From the NCBI RefSeq assembly GCF_018143015.1, contig NC_054740.1:16785190-16849189 (forward strand): a stretch of 64,000 nucleotides of DNA. Direction: 5' to 3'. The translations under genes were made by a program, and so were the position numbers. Shown here piece by piece: positions 43,546-54,074 of this stretch. Under the pieces are notes generated by a model, which saw only the letters and a program-made list of their open reading frames with translations, had not been told where the DNA came from and made no database searches. Each line of letters opens with the position of its first letter. Positions within the stretch are counted from its first letter, which is position 1. This DNA comes from Lytechinus variegatus (lineage: Eukaryota > Echinodermata > Echinoidea > Temnopleuroida > Toxopneustidae).

Positions 43546-45262
43546 GGGGACCGTTTCATCAACATTTTTGTCCGACAAGTTGTCAGATCTGATATCTTTT
43601 ATTGATTCTGTTACTATGATAACTGTCGGCAGTGGCGTACCGTGGGTCACGGCATTGGGGGGGCACCAGCAAAAATTTCGGGTCACTTAGGGAGCGCGCG
43701 AAGCGCGCTCAGTTGACAGGTATACTGACCTAATAGAGATATTTTAAGGACATGCAGTACCATCAAACGAATATGTATCTTACCGATTAAATAATGCCAG
43801 CGCGAAGCGCGAGCTGAAAATTTTTGATATTGAGGGCTAAAAATTGACATTATAAGGAAATTGTTTTGTAATCATGATACTTAACTGTCTCGTTAAACAA
43901 ACAATGCGAGCGCGAAGCGCGAGCTAAAATTTTTGTATATACTGACCCTAAACAAGGAAATTTTAAGGATTATATTTTAGAATCCATTAAGAGTATAAAT
44001 ATCTCACCATAGTCATCTAATGCTAGTGCCATCCTTTGCTGATTTTGTTAGAATTACATCTAAACACAGTCATGAAGCACCTTTTGTAGTCATGTAATCA
44101 TGATTATCATACGTATCTTACTAATCAAATACTGCAAGCGCAAAAGCGCGAGCTGAACATTTAGGAAATATTATAGACCTAAAGAGGGGCATTCTAAGGG
44201 TTGTTTGTAGGAATTCTCTAAGACCCTACGTATTTGACTAACCAAATGATGCGAGCTCGAAGCGCGAGCTGAAATTTTTGTATATATTGACCTCAAAACA
44301 TGGATATTTTAAGGACTATAGTTACGAATCCATGAAGTCAGAGTATACATATCTCACCATAGTCATCTAATGCGAGTGCCAAGTGCTTGCTGATTTTGTT
44401 AGAATTACATCTAAACACATGGAGCACTTTTTGAAGTCATTGTAATCATGATTATCATACGCATCTCACTAATGAAATACTGCGAGCGCGAAGCGCAAGC
44501 TGAAAATCTAGGAAATTCAGACATGAAGAGGGGCATTCCAAGGCTTGTTTGTAGGAATTCACTAAGACCCCACGTATTTCACTAACCAAATGATGCGAGC
44601 GCGAAGCGCGAGCTAAAATTTTTTGATATTCAGATCAGAAAAATTGACATTTTAAGGACTGATTTTAGGAGTTCATGAAGAGCAGAAATCTCACCAATCC
44701 ACTAATGCGAACGTTAGCACGGACAGGAAATGTTTTATATTAAGACCTTAAAATAGGTCAATAACTTTCAGAAGTCATGGAAAAGAAGAATATATTACTA
44801 CTTAAAACAATAATTACTCTAATTGCGAGGAAATATATTATTTTGTTGTATATTGATAACCGAAAGGAAAAGGTGCTATATCAAATGACTTTTGGATTGG
44901 ATTGGATTGATTTGAAAACGGGAGGCTTTAGTACAGCAGTTTTATATGTCTCGTTAAAAAGTCTATGCGAGCACCAGAAACAATGAAGACACAATTAAGC
45001 AAATAATGTTTCATAAAGTTGTGAAAAATGCTTCTTATGTTATATAACATAATATAACACTATGATAAACAACAATTTCTTCTTTCCCCCACTACGTTTC
45101 TCTTCCTTTTTCCCTCTTTTTCTCCTTTTCCCCGTTTTTTTTTTTGGCCATCCGATTGGGGGGGCACGTGCCCCCCCCCCCCCGTAGTTACGCCACTGAC
45201 TGTCGGATAAAACAGGACATTTCGGATAATACGTCCGACAGGTCCTTTCATGAAACGCTCCC
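43546..45262. mobile_element. GGGACCGTTTCAT foldback MITE, split by a hAT element
   Basis: The left piece (43546-43629) has GACCGTTTCATCAA and TTGTCCGACAAGTTGTC. The right piece (45199-45262) has ATACGTCCGACAGG and CCTTTCATGAAACGCTCCC. The ends are inverted repeats. The hAT element sits exactly between them. Confidence 0.75.
43630..45198. mobile_element. hAT-like element, 1.6 kb, non-autonomous
   Basis: The ends CAGTGGCGTACC and GTTACGCCACTG are inverted, flanked by the exact 8-bp duplication ACTGTCGG (43622-43629 and 45199-45206). The interior is made of imperfect repeats of about 100-360 bp, each with a GCGAGCGCGAAGCGCGAGC-like palindrome. No transposase frame. Confidence 0.93.
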
Positions 45263-45499
45263 TAGATGCCGGATCAGATGACAAGATGGATCTCGTCATG
45301 TATATACATCTTTCATTTAGAAAATGATCAGATGAATCTGTCAAAAGCTTTTGACACCATATAACGTAAACTGAATGCTTATGGTGCCGGTGTCAGAGGG
45401 TTAATTAGCGTTAGAATGGTTCAAACATTATTTGCACAACATATCAGTAGGCCTTCTCCGAGCCTACTGTAGCGGTGTGGGGGTCAATCGCAACGTAAA

Positions 45500-45723
45500 C
45501 TTATTAAATAAGGAATTCCGCAGTTTATACGTTGTCTTTACGTACAGGCCTCCAAGCTTTTCAGTCTATGTATTGGTGAGTGAGCCAACATAGTTCAGCA
45601 GAACAACCAAAATTAAATACAGACACTGGCGGCGGAAGCCAATAAATTAAGGGGGTGTCCACCTGAAATTTTGGGATGGACACATGTAAAAAAATAGGAC
45701 AAGCGACCCAAAAATTTTTGAGA

Positions 45724-45759
<36 letters not shown>

Positions 45760-45990
45760 TCATCAACCTAAATTTTAGGGGGGGACAACACACGTGTCAA
45801 GGGGGTCCACGTGAATTTAGGGGGGGACGCAGGAAAAAAAATTGACAAGCAAAAAAAAAAAAAAAAAGGTTATCAAAACAAAATTTAGGGGGGGACCGTC
45901 CCCCCCACCTAAAATTTAGGGGGGGACACGTCCCCCCCGTCCCCCCCGCTTCCGCCGCCTATGAATACAGAGACTGTTCAAAGCTTTTGG
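45500..45990 (-). mobile_element. TAGAC-element fragment carrying a MITE
   Basis: TTTATACGTTGTCT through TTCAGTCTATGTAT and GTTCAGCAGAACAACC matches one end of the 818-bp element at 54632-55449. It continues after the MITE at 45966 as TACAGAGACTG...AAGCTTTTGGCC. Confidence 0.7.
45627..45965. mobile_element. MITE with GGCGGCGGAAG ends, second dated insertion
   Basis: The ends TGGCGGCGGAAG and CTTCCGCCGCCTATGAA are inverted. The flanks TACAGACAC (45618-45626) and TACAGAGAC (45966-45974) are a 9-bp target duplication with one mismatch. The target is known from the uninterrupted copies at 36789 and 54632. The interior is repeated G-run and A-run blocks. Confidence 0.85.
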
Positions 45991-46011
45991 CCCAGTAGGG
46001 TCCAGCGGCAC

Positions 46012-46532
46012 TTACATTGACGAGTGGATACCATGCGCGACCCCAAAAACACGTAAAAAGGATGTCTTTTTCACGATATAGGGCACGTTACGTACGTAAA
46101 TAAAGGGTGTCAAAAACACAAATATAATGAAAAAAGGGTATCTATTTCGCTCGGAAAATAGTTTAGGGTCGAATTTGCGGGGATGATATAACAAAATGAA
46201 AATGTTTTATAAAGGATGTCCTTTTTGCCCCAACACTTCGTGTTTAGAGTCCGATTTGCGCGGGGTGTACAAGGTGGGGTCGTACTAAATAAGGTAAAGC
46301 CGACGACCGAAGGACCCGTAACAATAAAACATTCCTTTACTTGTTAAGGGGTTCATTTCAGGGAATATTTGCCAAGAGTATCGTTTTGTTTCTAATACTT
46401 GTTAAGGGTAGGGTTTCACACGCCAATACTTTTAAGGGGTACATTTTCGGAATATAGAAATTACATGTTTAGGGTGCTTTTCGAGACCCCATGGTCGCGC
46501 ATGGTATCCACTCGTGAATGGAAGTGGCCCCC
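46012..46532 (-). mobile_element. GACGAGTGG-ended TIR repeat, copy 5 (full length)
   Basis: The ends GGCACTTACATTGACGAGTG and CCACTCGTGAATGGAAGTGG are inverted. It is in the opposite orientation to the copy at 42391. It ends about 260 bp before the PGM2 start codon, so it abuts or forms part of that gene's promoter. Confidence 0.85.
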
Positions 46533-46687
46533 CGGGGTCCATGCTAAAAGTACTAGTACCGGTAATAAGTACCAGATCCGCCGCTACACACAGGCCCTAC
46601 GTACGTACGTACGTGCGCTGCAATCCACTGCCAAATTTGCATCATTATAACACGTGTACCGTAACCGAGTAATTGTGTATACGTAGT

Positions 46688-46700
46688 ACGTATATATATA
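46688..46700 (+). promoter_or_regulatory. Possible TATA box, PGM2
   Basis: ACGTATATATATA lies about 95 bp upstream of the ATG. A CACGTG E-box lies at about 46651. If transcription starts upstream of 46712, an out-of-frame ATG there would open a short uORF overlapping the real start. The call is tentative, since AT dinucleotide runs are common here. Confidence 0.3.
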
Positions 46701-46790
46701 GATAGATATAGATGTTTGACTGTAGCTCATTTGAATCTCATCACACGATCGACCGCGAAGCAAATTTGTGCAAATCTACAATCACTCACA

Positions 46791-46862
46791 ATGGCAGAGC
46801 ACGTCGATACTGGTAATGCTGACCTGGACAAAGCTATAAAACAATGGTTGGAATGGGATAAA
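46791..46862 (+). CDS. PGM2: Phosphoglucomutase-2-like, exon 1
   Basis: 24 codons from MAEHVDTGNADL to WLEWDK, then a GTAAGT donor at 46863. Family members interconvert phosphopentoses and hexose phosphates in the cytosol (alpha-D-phosphohexomutase superfamily). The block LDKAIKQWLEWDK corresponds to LDQETAQWLRWDK of human PGM2 (recalled). No in-frame ATG lies upstream. The next exon begins in phase 0 with NMATRQEV, matching the family's order. Confidence 0.88.
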
Positions 46863-48130
46863 GTAAGTAATCGTAATTCATTTCATAAATTATTTTTTTT
46901 AACATGAGTTAGGCTTATGTCAGCTTATGTCAGTGTCTCACTGTTATTTTAGCAACCCATCTCGCACATCCATCCCGGTGCGCGGCGCGGGGCGGGTTAA
47001 GCACAAGTGTAATGGCAAGCGATTGCGAATGTCTCGAAGACAGAAATTTGTTGTTAGTGCCTAGTGGGAGTGTGTGTATGAAAAACATAAATGTGTATTG
47101 AGTTAGAGGTATTGGCCGCGGCCGGGTTATAATATGATGATGATTTGATGAGGGGGGGGGGGGGGTCCAGCCGTGATTAGCCTGGAGGCGTCTGGGGACT
47201 GAAGTTTAATACTCTACGTATATCACTCCCCTAACTTGGCCTAACACCTGGATTTGCTTTACATGCCTCTCCGTGGTGGCCAGGATTACCCGTGTTGAAC
47301 CTAGACCTAAATCACCAATTTTATTTTTCGCCCAAAGTTATGTACATGGGCAAGTTTTATGTTTACTCCCAGTTTTTAATTTTTTTTGTAATTTTCATTA
47401 AATAAAACGTATTAAAATTGCAAGAAGTTAAGAGCAAGAGCGTTCACATACCCCGTCTGTTTACGTCGCCATTTTTATTTCTTTTGTTATTGATACCTAG
47501 ATACATGCGGTAACATCACGCGTGCAGTTGTTGTTGTTGTTATTTTGAATAGGCAATCTAGTCAGTTTTGACTATTGTCGCCTTATAAATATGCTTTTCT
47601 TTTTTTCCAAAAAATGATAATTTCTTTGTTCAAATTATGTCAGTTTGAAAAATAAAAGAAAGAAAGGTAAGAAAAGTTCCCAGGAAATTGTGCAAGACCA
47701 CCTCTCCTGCCCTGTATTAGTACGTTATCCTGACAAGCCCGCTCGAGGTGCATTTCGAGGGCGTCTCAGGAGTACAAAAAAATTGTATTCCCTATGTCTC
47801 TCAAACGTGAGCAGGGGGCGCTCTATCCAATACCTCGTGGAACTTGATTTAAATTCCGCAGGTGCAAATTTATGTCAAATCGATCGGAACCATATCAACA
47901 TTATTATTTTTTTTTAAACGAAAACATTTATAGTAGAGTAAATACTGACATTTAAGGGCCATGTGATAAAGTGAAAGTGACAATAAAGGTGCACACATAG
48001 ATTAATTCGGTGAAAACATCATAAAGAATTACCCCCGAAAAATTATGAATAATTATAAAAACTTTGCTCAGCAAGGTATTCTGGTCACGAAAGTAATAAT
48101 TTGCTGAAGTTTAGAACTCTTTACTCTTGA

Positions 48131-51100
48131 CTACACCCTGTTAAGATGGTTGCCATCCGGGCAGCCAATTTGAAATCTATGAGTCCTTTTGAAATATCTG
48201 ATTAGAGCACTTTGTGTCTTAAGTGTGAGATTCTCCACTTTACGTTCCGCATCAGGGATATTGTTAACATTTAATTCAGCAAGTAATAGGGCTCGTTGAA
48301 TAATAAATTTAGGGCAAACATATAAGAAATGGTATATCGTTTCTCTTTCATTACAAAATTCACACAATCCAGTCGTGTGTCTTCCCTTCTTAAAAAGGAA
48401 GTCATTTAAACCCAAACCTCCCAAACGTAATCTGTGGATCATTTTTTCACCTCTTTTATCTGTGCAGAGATAATCAAAGGGAGTTTTTTCGGAGACAGCT
48501 TTCTGGTATTTTTTTAATTCTGAAGTTGACTTGTCCCATCTCTTCTGCCATTCCTTTCTTGCAAGAACTCTTACAATCTTTTTTGTTTCTTGGATATTCA
48601 AACCATTATTAATCTCTATTTCTTGTTTTAGGGCTGCCTTTGCATAGAAGTCAGCCGTTTCGTTTCCACTAACTCCACAGTGAGATGGAATCCACTCAAT
48701 GCAAATTAATATACCTTTATATTTTAGACAAGTAGCGGTAATTATGATTTCTCTAACGAAATTATCCTCATTGTTTTCCTTCACCGCTTCAATAGCACTC
48801 AAAGAATCGGTAAAAATTACCACTTTATTATAAACGTTCAAATTTTCCAACCACTGCAGTGCCAAGACTATGGCGACCAATTCCGTTCTATACGATGAAG
48901 TAAAATTTTGCATTCTTTTACTTTCGATTACCCGCATAGCAGGCACGTAAAAACAAGCAGAGGCATTGCCGTGCGCCGGGTCTCTAGAACCATCAGTGTA
49001 AATATGGAGATTCTCTTTCCAAGTTGTATTAATATACTCCACAGTTGTGTTGTATTGATAAAAAATGTTGTCACTTTTGGACACAAGCTCATGCAGCTTC
49101 AATGACACTTCTGGTGGAGAGAGATGCCAAGGAGGCATGGGAGTATAAGACTGAAAAGATTCAGTTGTGTAGAGTATCTCATCTTCCAAAACTCTTAATC
49201 CAAAAGGTTTTCGTGCTCTCTTATTTTTTTCGTATTCAAATTGCCAACAGTTCTTCAATGATGATTGGAGTGGATGTTTGGCGTTTTGTCTTATTTTTGC
49301 TTTGTAAACCTTGCTAAGCATATATCTTCTCAGATCAAGTGGTAATTCACCAGTATCTACCTGTAAGGATTCCAGGGAGGTGCCCGGTAACGCCCCTGTG
49401 CACAGTTTTAAAGCCTGGTATTGAATTGTCAACAAGAAGTTCTTCACATGATCATGAGCTGAATCATATGCTTCTGCTGCATAATCCAACAATGGCCTGA
49501 TGACCACTTTATAAAAATTCAAAAGGCTTTTATAACTACTTCCCCACTTTGTTCCCACTAGTCTTTTCATTATATTTATTTTCTTTTTTGCTCTTGTTAC
49601 AATCATATTTATATGTGGTCTCCATGTTAACTTTCTATCTAGTAATACTCCTAAAAATGAATGTTCGTCCTTTTGTGGTAAGGGGACCTCATCTAAATCA
49701 ATCTGTACACATTTGTTAGTGTTACTAAAAAGCAAAGTAACAGATTTTTCTTTAGAAAGGGTAAAACCCCATCTGTTGAACCACTCATTTAGGATATTCA
49801 CATAGGTTTGTACTTTTCTTTTTAGAAAATCAATGTTTTTTCCACTTTTCCATATAACACAGTCGTCTGCGTATATAGAAATACTGACAGATTCATCCAT
49901 TGGTATGTCCGACAACATTAAATTGAAAAGGACGGGACTTAGGGAACTACCCTGCGGTAGCCCTTCATCTATGTCCTGTATACCTGAAAGGTACTTATTT
50001 GCCCGGACCTGGAAAGAGCGCCCGCTTAAATAGTTCCATAAGAACTTAACTATGTTGCCTTGGAAACCAAGTTCATTAAGTTTATATATCAAGCCTTCTC
50101 CATGTCAAAGAAAACGGCCAGGGTATGTTCTTTATTCCCAATACTTTTTTGAATGTCATTTTCAAGTTGAGTTATATTGTCCTTAGTGCTTCTTGCCTTT
50201 CTAAAAGCACTGTGGCAAGATGGCAATAAACTATGCTTTTCCGTAAACCATACCATTCTTTCTTTGATGATTTTCTCAATTATTTTAATGAAACAGTCAT
50301 TAAGAGCGATAGGCCTGTAGGAAGAAACGTCTGTAGCTTCCTTATGTGGTTTCAATATTGGGACTATGACGCAATGCTTACACTGGAGGGGAACAATTCC
50401 TGTTTCCCATATGTTATTGATTATAGCTAACATTATACCTTTCCCTTTGTGTGAGAGATTTTTATATACTTCATACCCAACGCCATCTTTACCTGGAGAA
50501 GACTCTTTACATTTTTTAAAAGATATACTCAATTCGTACATGGTAAAGGGTTCATTAAGGACACAACATTCCTTAGCATCACCAAAAGATGATATGATAT
50601 CCTCACATTTTTTAACAATATCTATTTGTTCAGGGGTAAAAACTTTGCCCTTAAAACTATCGTTTATGTTTTTAAAGTGGTTGGCGAAGGTATCCGCAAC
50701 GTCATTGCCAGTAACAACGGAACTATTCTCTCTCATGAGAACAATGTTTTTCCTGGGCGAAATACCATCATTATTGATCCTTTTAATCATATTCCAGATC
50801 TCGGATAAAGGGGTAAAACGATCAATGGCTTGACAGTACTTTTCCCAGTAAACCCTTTTGGCTTGCCTTAAAGTTTTCTGGGCAATAGATCTTTTCTTCT
50901 TAAAATCCTCCAATAAATCTGGAGGGGGTATTACATAACTTTTCAATTTGCTCCTTGCTCTATTTCTCTCTTTTATTCTATAGGAACAATCTATATTCCA
51001 CCATGGTACTGGGTTTTTCTTGATATACTTGGCAGCTCGATGTCCTTTCAAATTTTCCAGGGTAATCTTAATTGATTCCATGAAAGTATCGAACTCTATG

Positions 51101-51945
51101 ACCTTGTCTTCTTTCTCTAAGGTATTCCATTGCTCATCAGTTTGCCGCCTAAATTCATCCCAATTTACATTCTTTGTGGATAAAATTGAACTGATTGAAT
51201 GGGAGTGGTCGATCTTTGTTTGCGTACCATTCCCTTTCAGTATGTTCAACTCACTTAACAATGGATAATGGTCACTTCCAAAACTATTATTCAGGACCTG
51301 CCACGTTGCTTTGTTTGCTGTACTGGGAGGGGCTAATGTTAGATCCAAACAAGAAAATTTACCTGTGTGGTAGTCTACTCTAGTGGCACTTCCATCATTT
51401 AAGAAAACAAGATTTCTCTCGTTTGCAAAATCTTCCACTACTTTACCATTTGCATCTGTTTTTTTACTGCCCCATAATGTATTATGAGCATTAAAGTCTC
51501 CCAATATTACAAAGTTTTTTCCCCTCACATTCTTGAAAAGTTCATTCAGCGAGTCTGTGCTAAGTTTGCTACAGGGGTTATAGAAATTAACTACATTTAA
51601 AACCTCATCATCCAATAAAATTTCTAATGATATTATCTCCAGATCATCGTGTTTAAAAACACTTTTGTAGTTTAGTGAAGAATGGACGTATATAGCGCAA
51701 CCCCCTCGGGACCCTCCTTTTCTATTCCTATATTCACATACATAGTCTGGTATCTGCATGACTCTCCCCTCTTCTAACCAAGTTTCTTGTACACAAATAA
51801 TTTCTAAGGGTCTTTTTTGTTGATTCAAAAATCTAATTAACTCATCCCCGTGGCATTCAAGACCCTGTGCATTCCACTGGAGAATGCTGAATGCCACGAG
51901 GGTGATCAGACTAGTAGAATAGGCTGCGAATTGACTGTAAATCAA
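48131..51945 (-). CDS. LINE ORF2: endonuclease, RT, RNase H (frame-broken)
   Basis: The first part (51945-50089) has the endonuclease motifs QWNAQG (residues 23-28), QETW (53-56), GDFNAHN (149-155) and SDHYPL (224-229). The RT start follows (RPIALNDCFIKIIEKIIKER, then SAFRKARSTKDN) up to FFDMEKA, where the frame stops. The second part (50092-48131, another frame) continues GLIYKLNELGFQG, PQGSSLSPVLFN, YADDCVIW, then RNase H (YTDGSRD, a TEL Glu, FTDSLSA, SGNETAD) and a Cys/His tail (CEFCNERETIYHFLYVC). About eight codons just after motif A are missing. GAAGGC lies at the junction and suggests a short direct-repeat deletion. No ATG marks the start, which overlaps the ORF1 end. Confidence 0.85.
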
Positions 51946-53202
51946 CGTCTGAGGGATGTAAACCCAGAGTATCTTTCAAAATATGTGTTATTTCATCAAA
52001 TGGATTACAGTCAGGCTTTGTTACTATTCTGATTAGTCTAATTATGAAAGAAATAAGTGTGATGTCTGAAGCACCTTTCAAGAAATTACTATGCGTTTGT
52101 CCTACATTCTCAGACATTTTACCTGTCACCTCTGTTTTGGTAGAAAATTGTGAATCCGAGACGATTTCCATTTCGGTTTGATCAGAATCTGCATTTCCTT
52201 TCTGAGTGTTTACTTTATTGATTGGATTTGTTACTTTTATTATTTCTGCCTTGTTTACAAGATGTTTTCCCTGCTTAATTTCCTCATTTTGTTCAGAGCG
52301 TAGTCTCACTGCTTGTGCATATGAGATATGATTTTGTATTTTAATTTGCTGCACTTCTTGTGCTTCTTTTGAGGCCTCACAACCTTTATAAGCAGCCGAA
52401 TGGTTACCATTGCAATTTACACATTTGAAGTGTTGTCGCTCCAGCTCGCAATTTTCTACCGAATGTCCTAGGCCACATCTGGGGCACCTTTCCTTAGCAC
52501 TACACCCACTAGCTAAATGCCCGTATCTTTGGCATTTAAAGCACCTGGGTGCTGGTGGAATATATTCCTTGACTCTTATTTTCTGGAAGCAAAATTCAAC
52601 ATGCTCTGGAACTTGGGGGGTAGAGAAGAACAATATTACGGTCTTTAGGGGCTTCAAATCACCCTCAATTCTCTTTTTCATTCTCTCAACCTTCACTACT
52701 CTGCTAATTTCTAGCTCCTTCAGAATATCTTCCTCAGAGGTTTCTAGAGAAATTCCAAATATGACCCCTTTCGAGGCGTGGGTTTTTTCCTCTATTTTGA
52801 CCGGAATATTGCCAATCTCTGGTATCTGAGTTAAGGCTTTACGTTGCTTCTCATTTTTACACTTTACTAAGAGACCCTTCCCACCACGTACAAACTTAAT
52901 GAAGTCAGGGGGAGACCTGCAAGCCTTTCCAATATCCTTCTTGACAGTCAGTTCATTAACTACACTAAGGTTTTTATTTCTCTCAATGGGTACTAAGAGT
53001 ACCTTTAGGTGGTCTGCTTTTGTGGCATTTATTCCTATTTTGAAAGGAGTTGACGGCGGTGTGCCAAAGTCGGTATCCGCTGCCAACTCTTCCACATCAC
53101 TCAAACTTCCCTCTCTCAATCTTTTTTTTGCTAATTTTAGCTTCCTTATAACTTGAAATCCCCCTCTTCTGGGGGCTTACGCTGAGCTAGATTCTCCACC
53201 AT
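51911..53202 (-). CDS. LINE ORF1, gag-like nucleic-acid-binding protein
   Basis: The main frame (53119-51911) gives 402 residues. Three zinc knuckles lie at about 191-245: CFKCQRYGHLASGC, CPRCGLGHSVENC and CVNCNGNHSAAYKGC, the arrangement usual in I and jockey gag-like proteins. The first ATG upstream (53200-53202, MVENLAQRKPP) reaches this frame only if a run of five Cs (minus strand, 53171-53175) once had six. A 1-bp loss near the start is therefore likely. The protein would package LINE RNA. Confidence 0.8.
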
Positions 53203-53419
53203 TGTGGTTTGGCGGGAAATTCAAAGTGCAAAGTGCATAAAAGGCCCAAAAATGACAGCTTACCTACTGCAATCCGGAATTTCCTCAAAATAGCAATTGC
53301 AAAAAACCAAAGGACTAAATCCAAATTCCTATAAATCCAAAATCCTATATATATCCAAAATGAAAAGAAAATGAAAAGGAAGCAACATAGCACAACATAG
53401 CACAACTCGCTTGAGCACG

Positions 53420-53420
<1 letters not shown>

Positions 53421-53450
<30 letters not shown>
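53421..53450. repeat. Long T-run (A-run on the minus strand)
   Basis: About 30 T in a row lie at the presumed 5' border of the I-like LINE. It may be the tail of an older element into which the LINE landed, or slippage. Confidence 0.8.
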
Positions 53451-53454
<4 letters not shown>

Positions 53455-53612
53455 CAACTTAGATTTAAAAAATATTTGCATTTGCCAATTAAAATCACGT
53501 TTCGTAAAATATTTGTTTCGGTTGATAAATATAAAGTAATTTATATGATATTTATTGATTAAAACAAATATTTTGCGATTCCTGATATCTATCAGCAGAT
53601 GCAAGTATTTTT

Positions 53613-53651
53613 TTAATCCAAGTTGGCAGCTCTACTGCCAACTTGGATTAA
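53613..53651. repeat. Perfect hairpin, 17-bp arms, 5-nt loop
   Basis: TTAATCCAAGTTGGCAG and its exact reverse complement flank CTCTA. Confidence 0.9.
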
Positions 53652-54074
53652 ACGAGTGTACAGAAAGATCACTCTGAGTGTGATGTCACGGAGGGGAATT
53701 TAAGAGGTGCCCAGATATAATACAGAAATGCTATGCAGAGAGAGAAAGATGATTTTACAAATTTTTTTCAAAGCAACTCAAATCAAACAAATAGGAATCA
53801 TATGTACAAATCTTTACTTTCCCTGTACCCTAAGGGCACTAGTATTCAACCCGTTTGGAGAGTTTTCTCAAATATTTAGAATATGGAATTTACCTTAATT
53901 TCAGACCTGTCTTATTTCCAAGAGCAAATGCTGGTTATTTTTTTCTTCAACCCGTTGACTGTGCGCGGGCGATCAAATTATACGGCGATGGTTTTTAGCA
54001 CTAGTATTCAACCTAGCGATGAAAGATGGCCCTGTCTCTCAATCTGCCCTTGTCCCATCTGACTATGGACTAGA

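Larger units (their letters stand above)
41520..45335. repeat. About 45-50-bp tandem repeat, broken up by insertions
   Basis: Units with ATCTCGTCATGTCTACATCT, then AGAGATGATCAGATGGCAAG, are seen at about 41540-41605, 41945-42084, 42369-42381, 43512-43542 and 45262-45330. The gaps are filled by separate transposon insertions listed below, so one old tandem array now spans nearly 4 kb. Confidence 0.65.
48000..53440 (-). mobile_element. Non-LTR retrotransposon, I-clade-like with RNase H
   Basis: It lies antisense to PGM2. The order is ORF1 (gag-like with zinc knuckles), endonuclease, reverse transcriptase, RNase H and a CCHC-like tail. The combination of an APE-type endonuclease with RNase H after RT points to the I/Nimb group; jockey and CR1 elements lack RNase H. 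It is nearly full length, but each ORF has a reading-frame break. The 5' edge is uncertain and is placed near the long T-run at 53421-53450 (A-run on the minus strand). The 3' edge is about 130 bp past the ORF2 stop. No target duplication was confirmed. Confidence 0.85.

Noticed and set aside
47645-47917. 90-codon plus frame in PGM2 intron 1
   Set aside because: Lys-rich start followed by unrelated sequence, with no domain or splice evidence.
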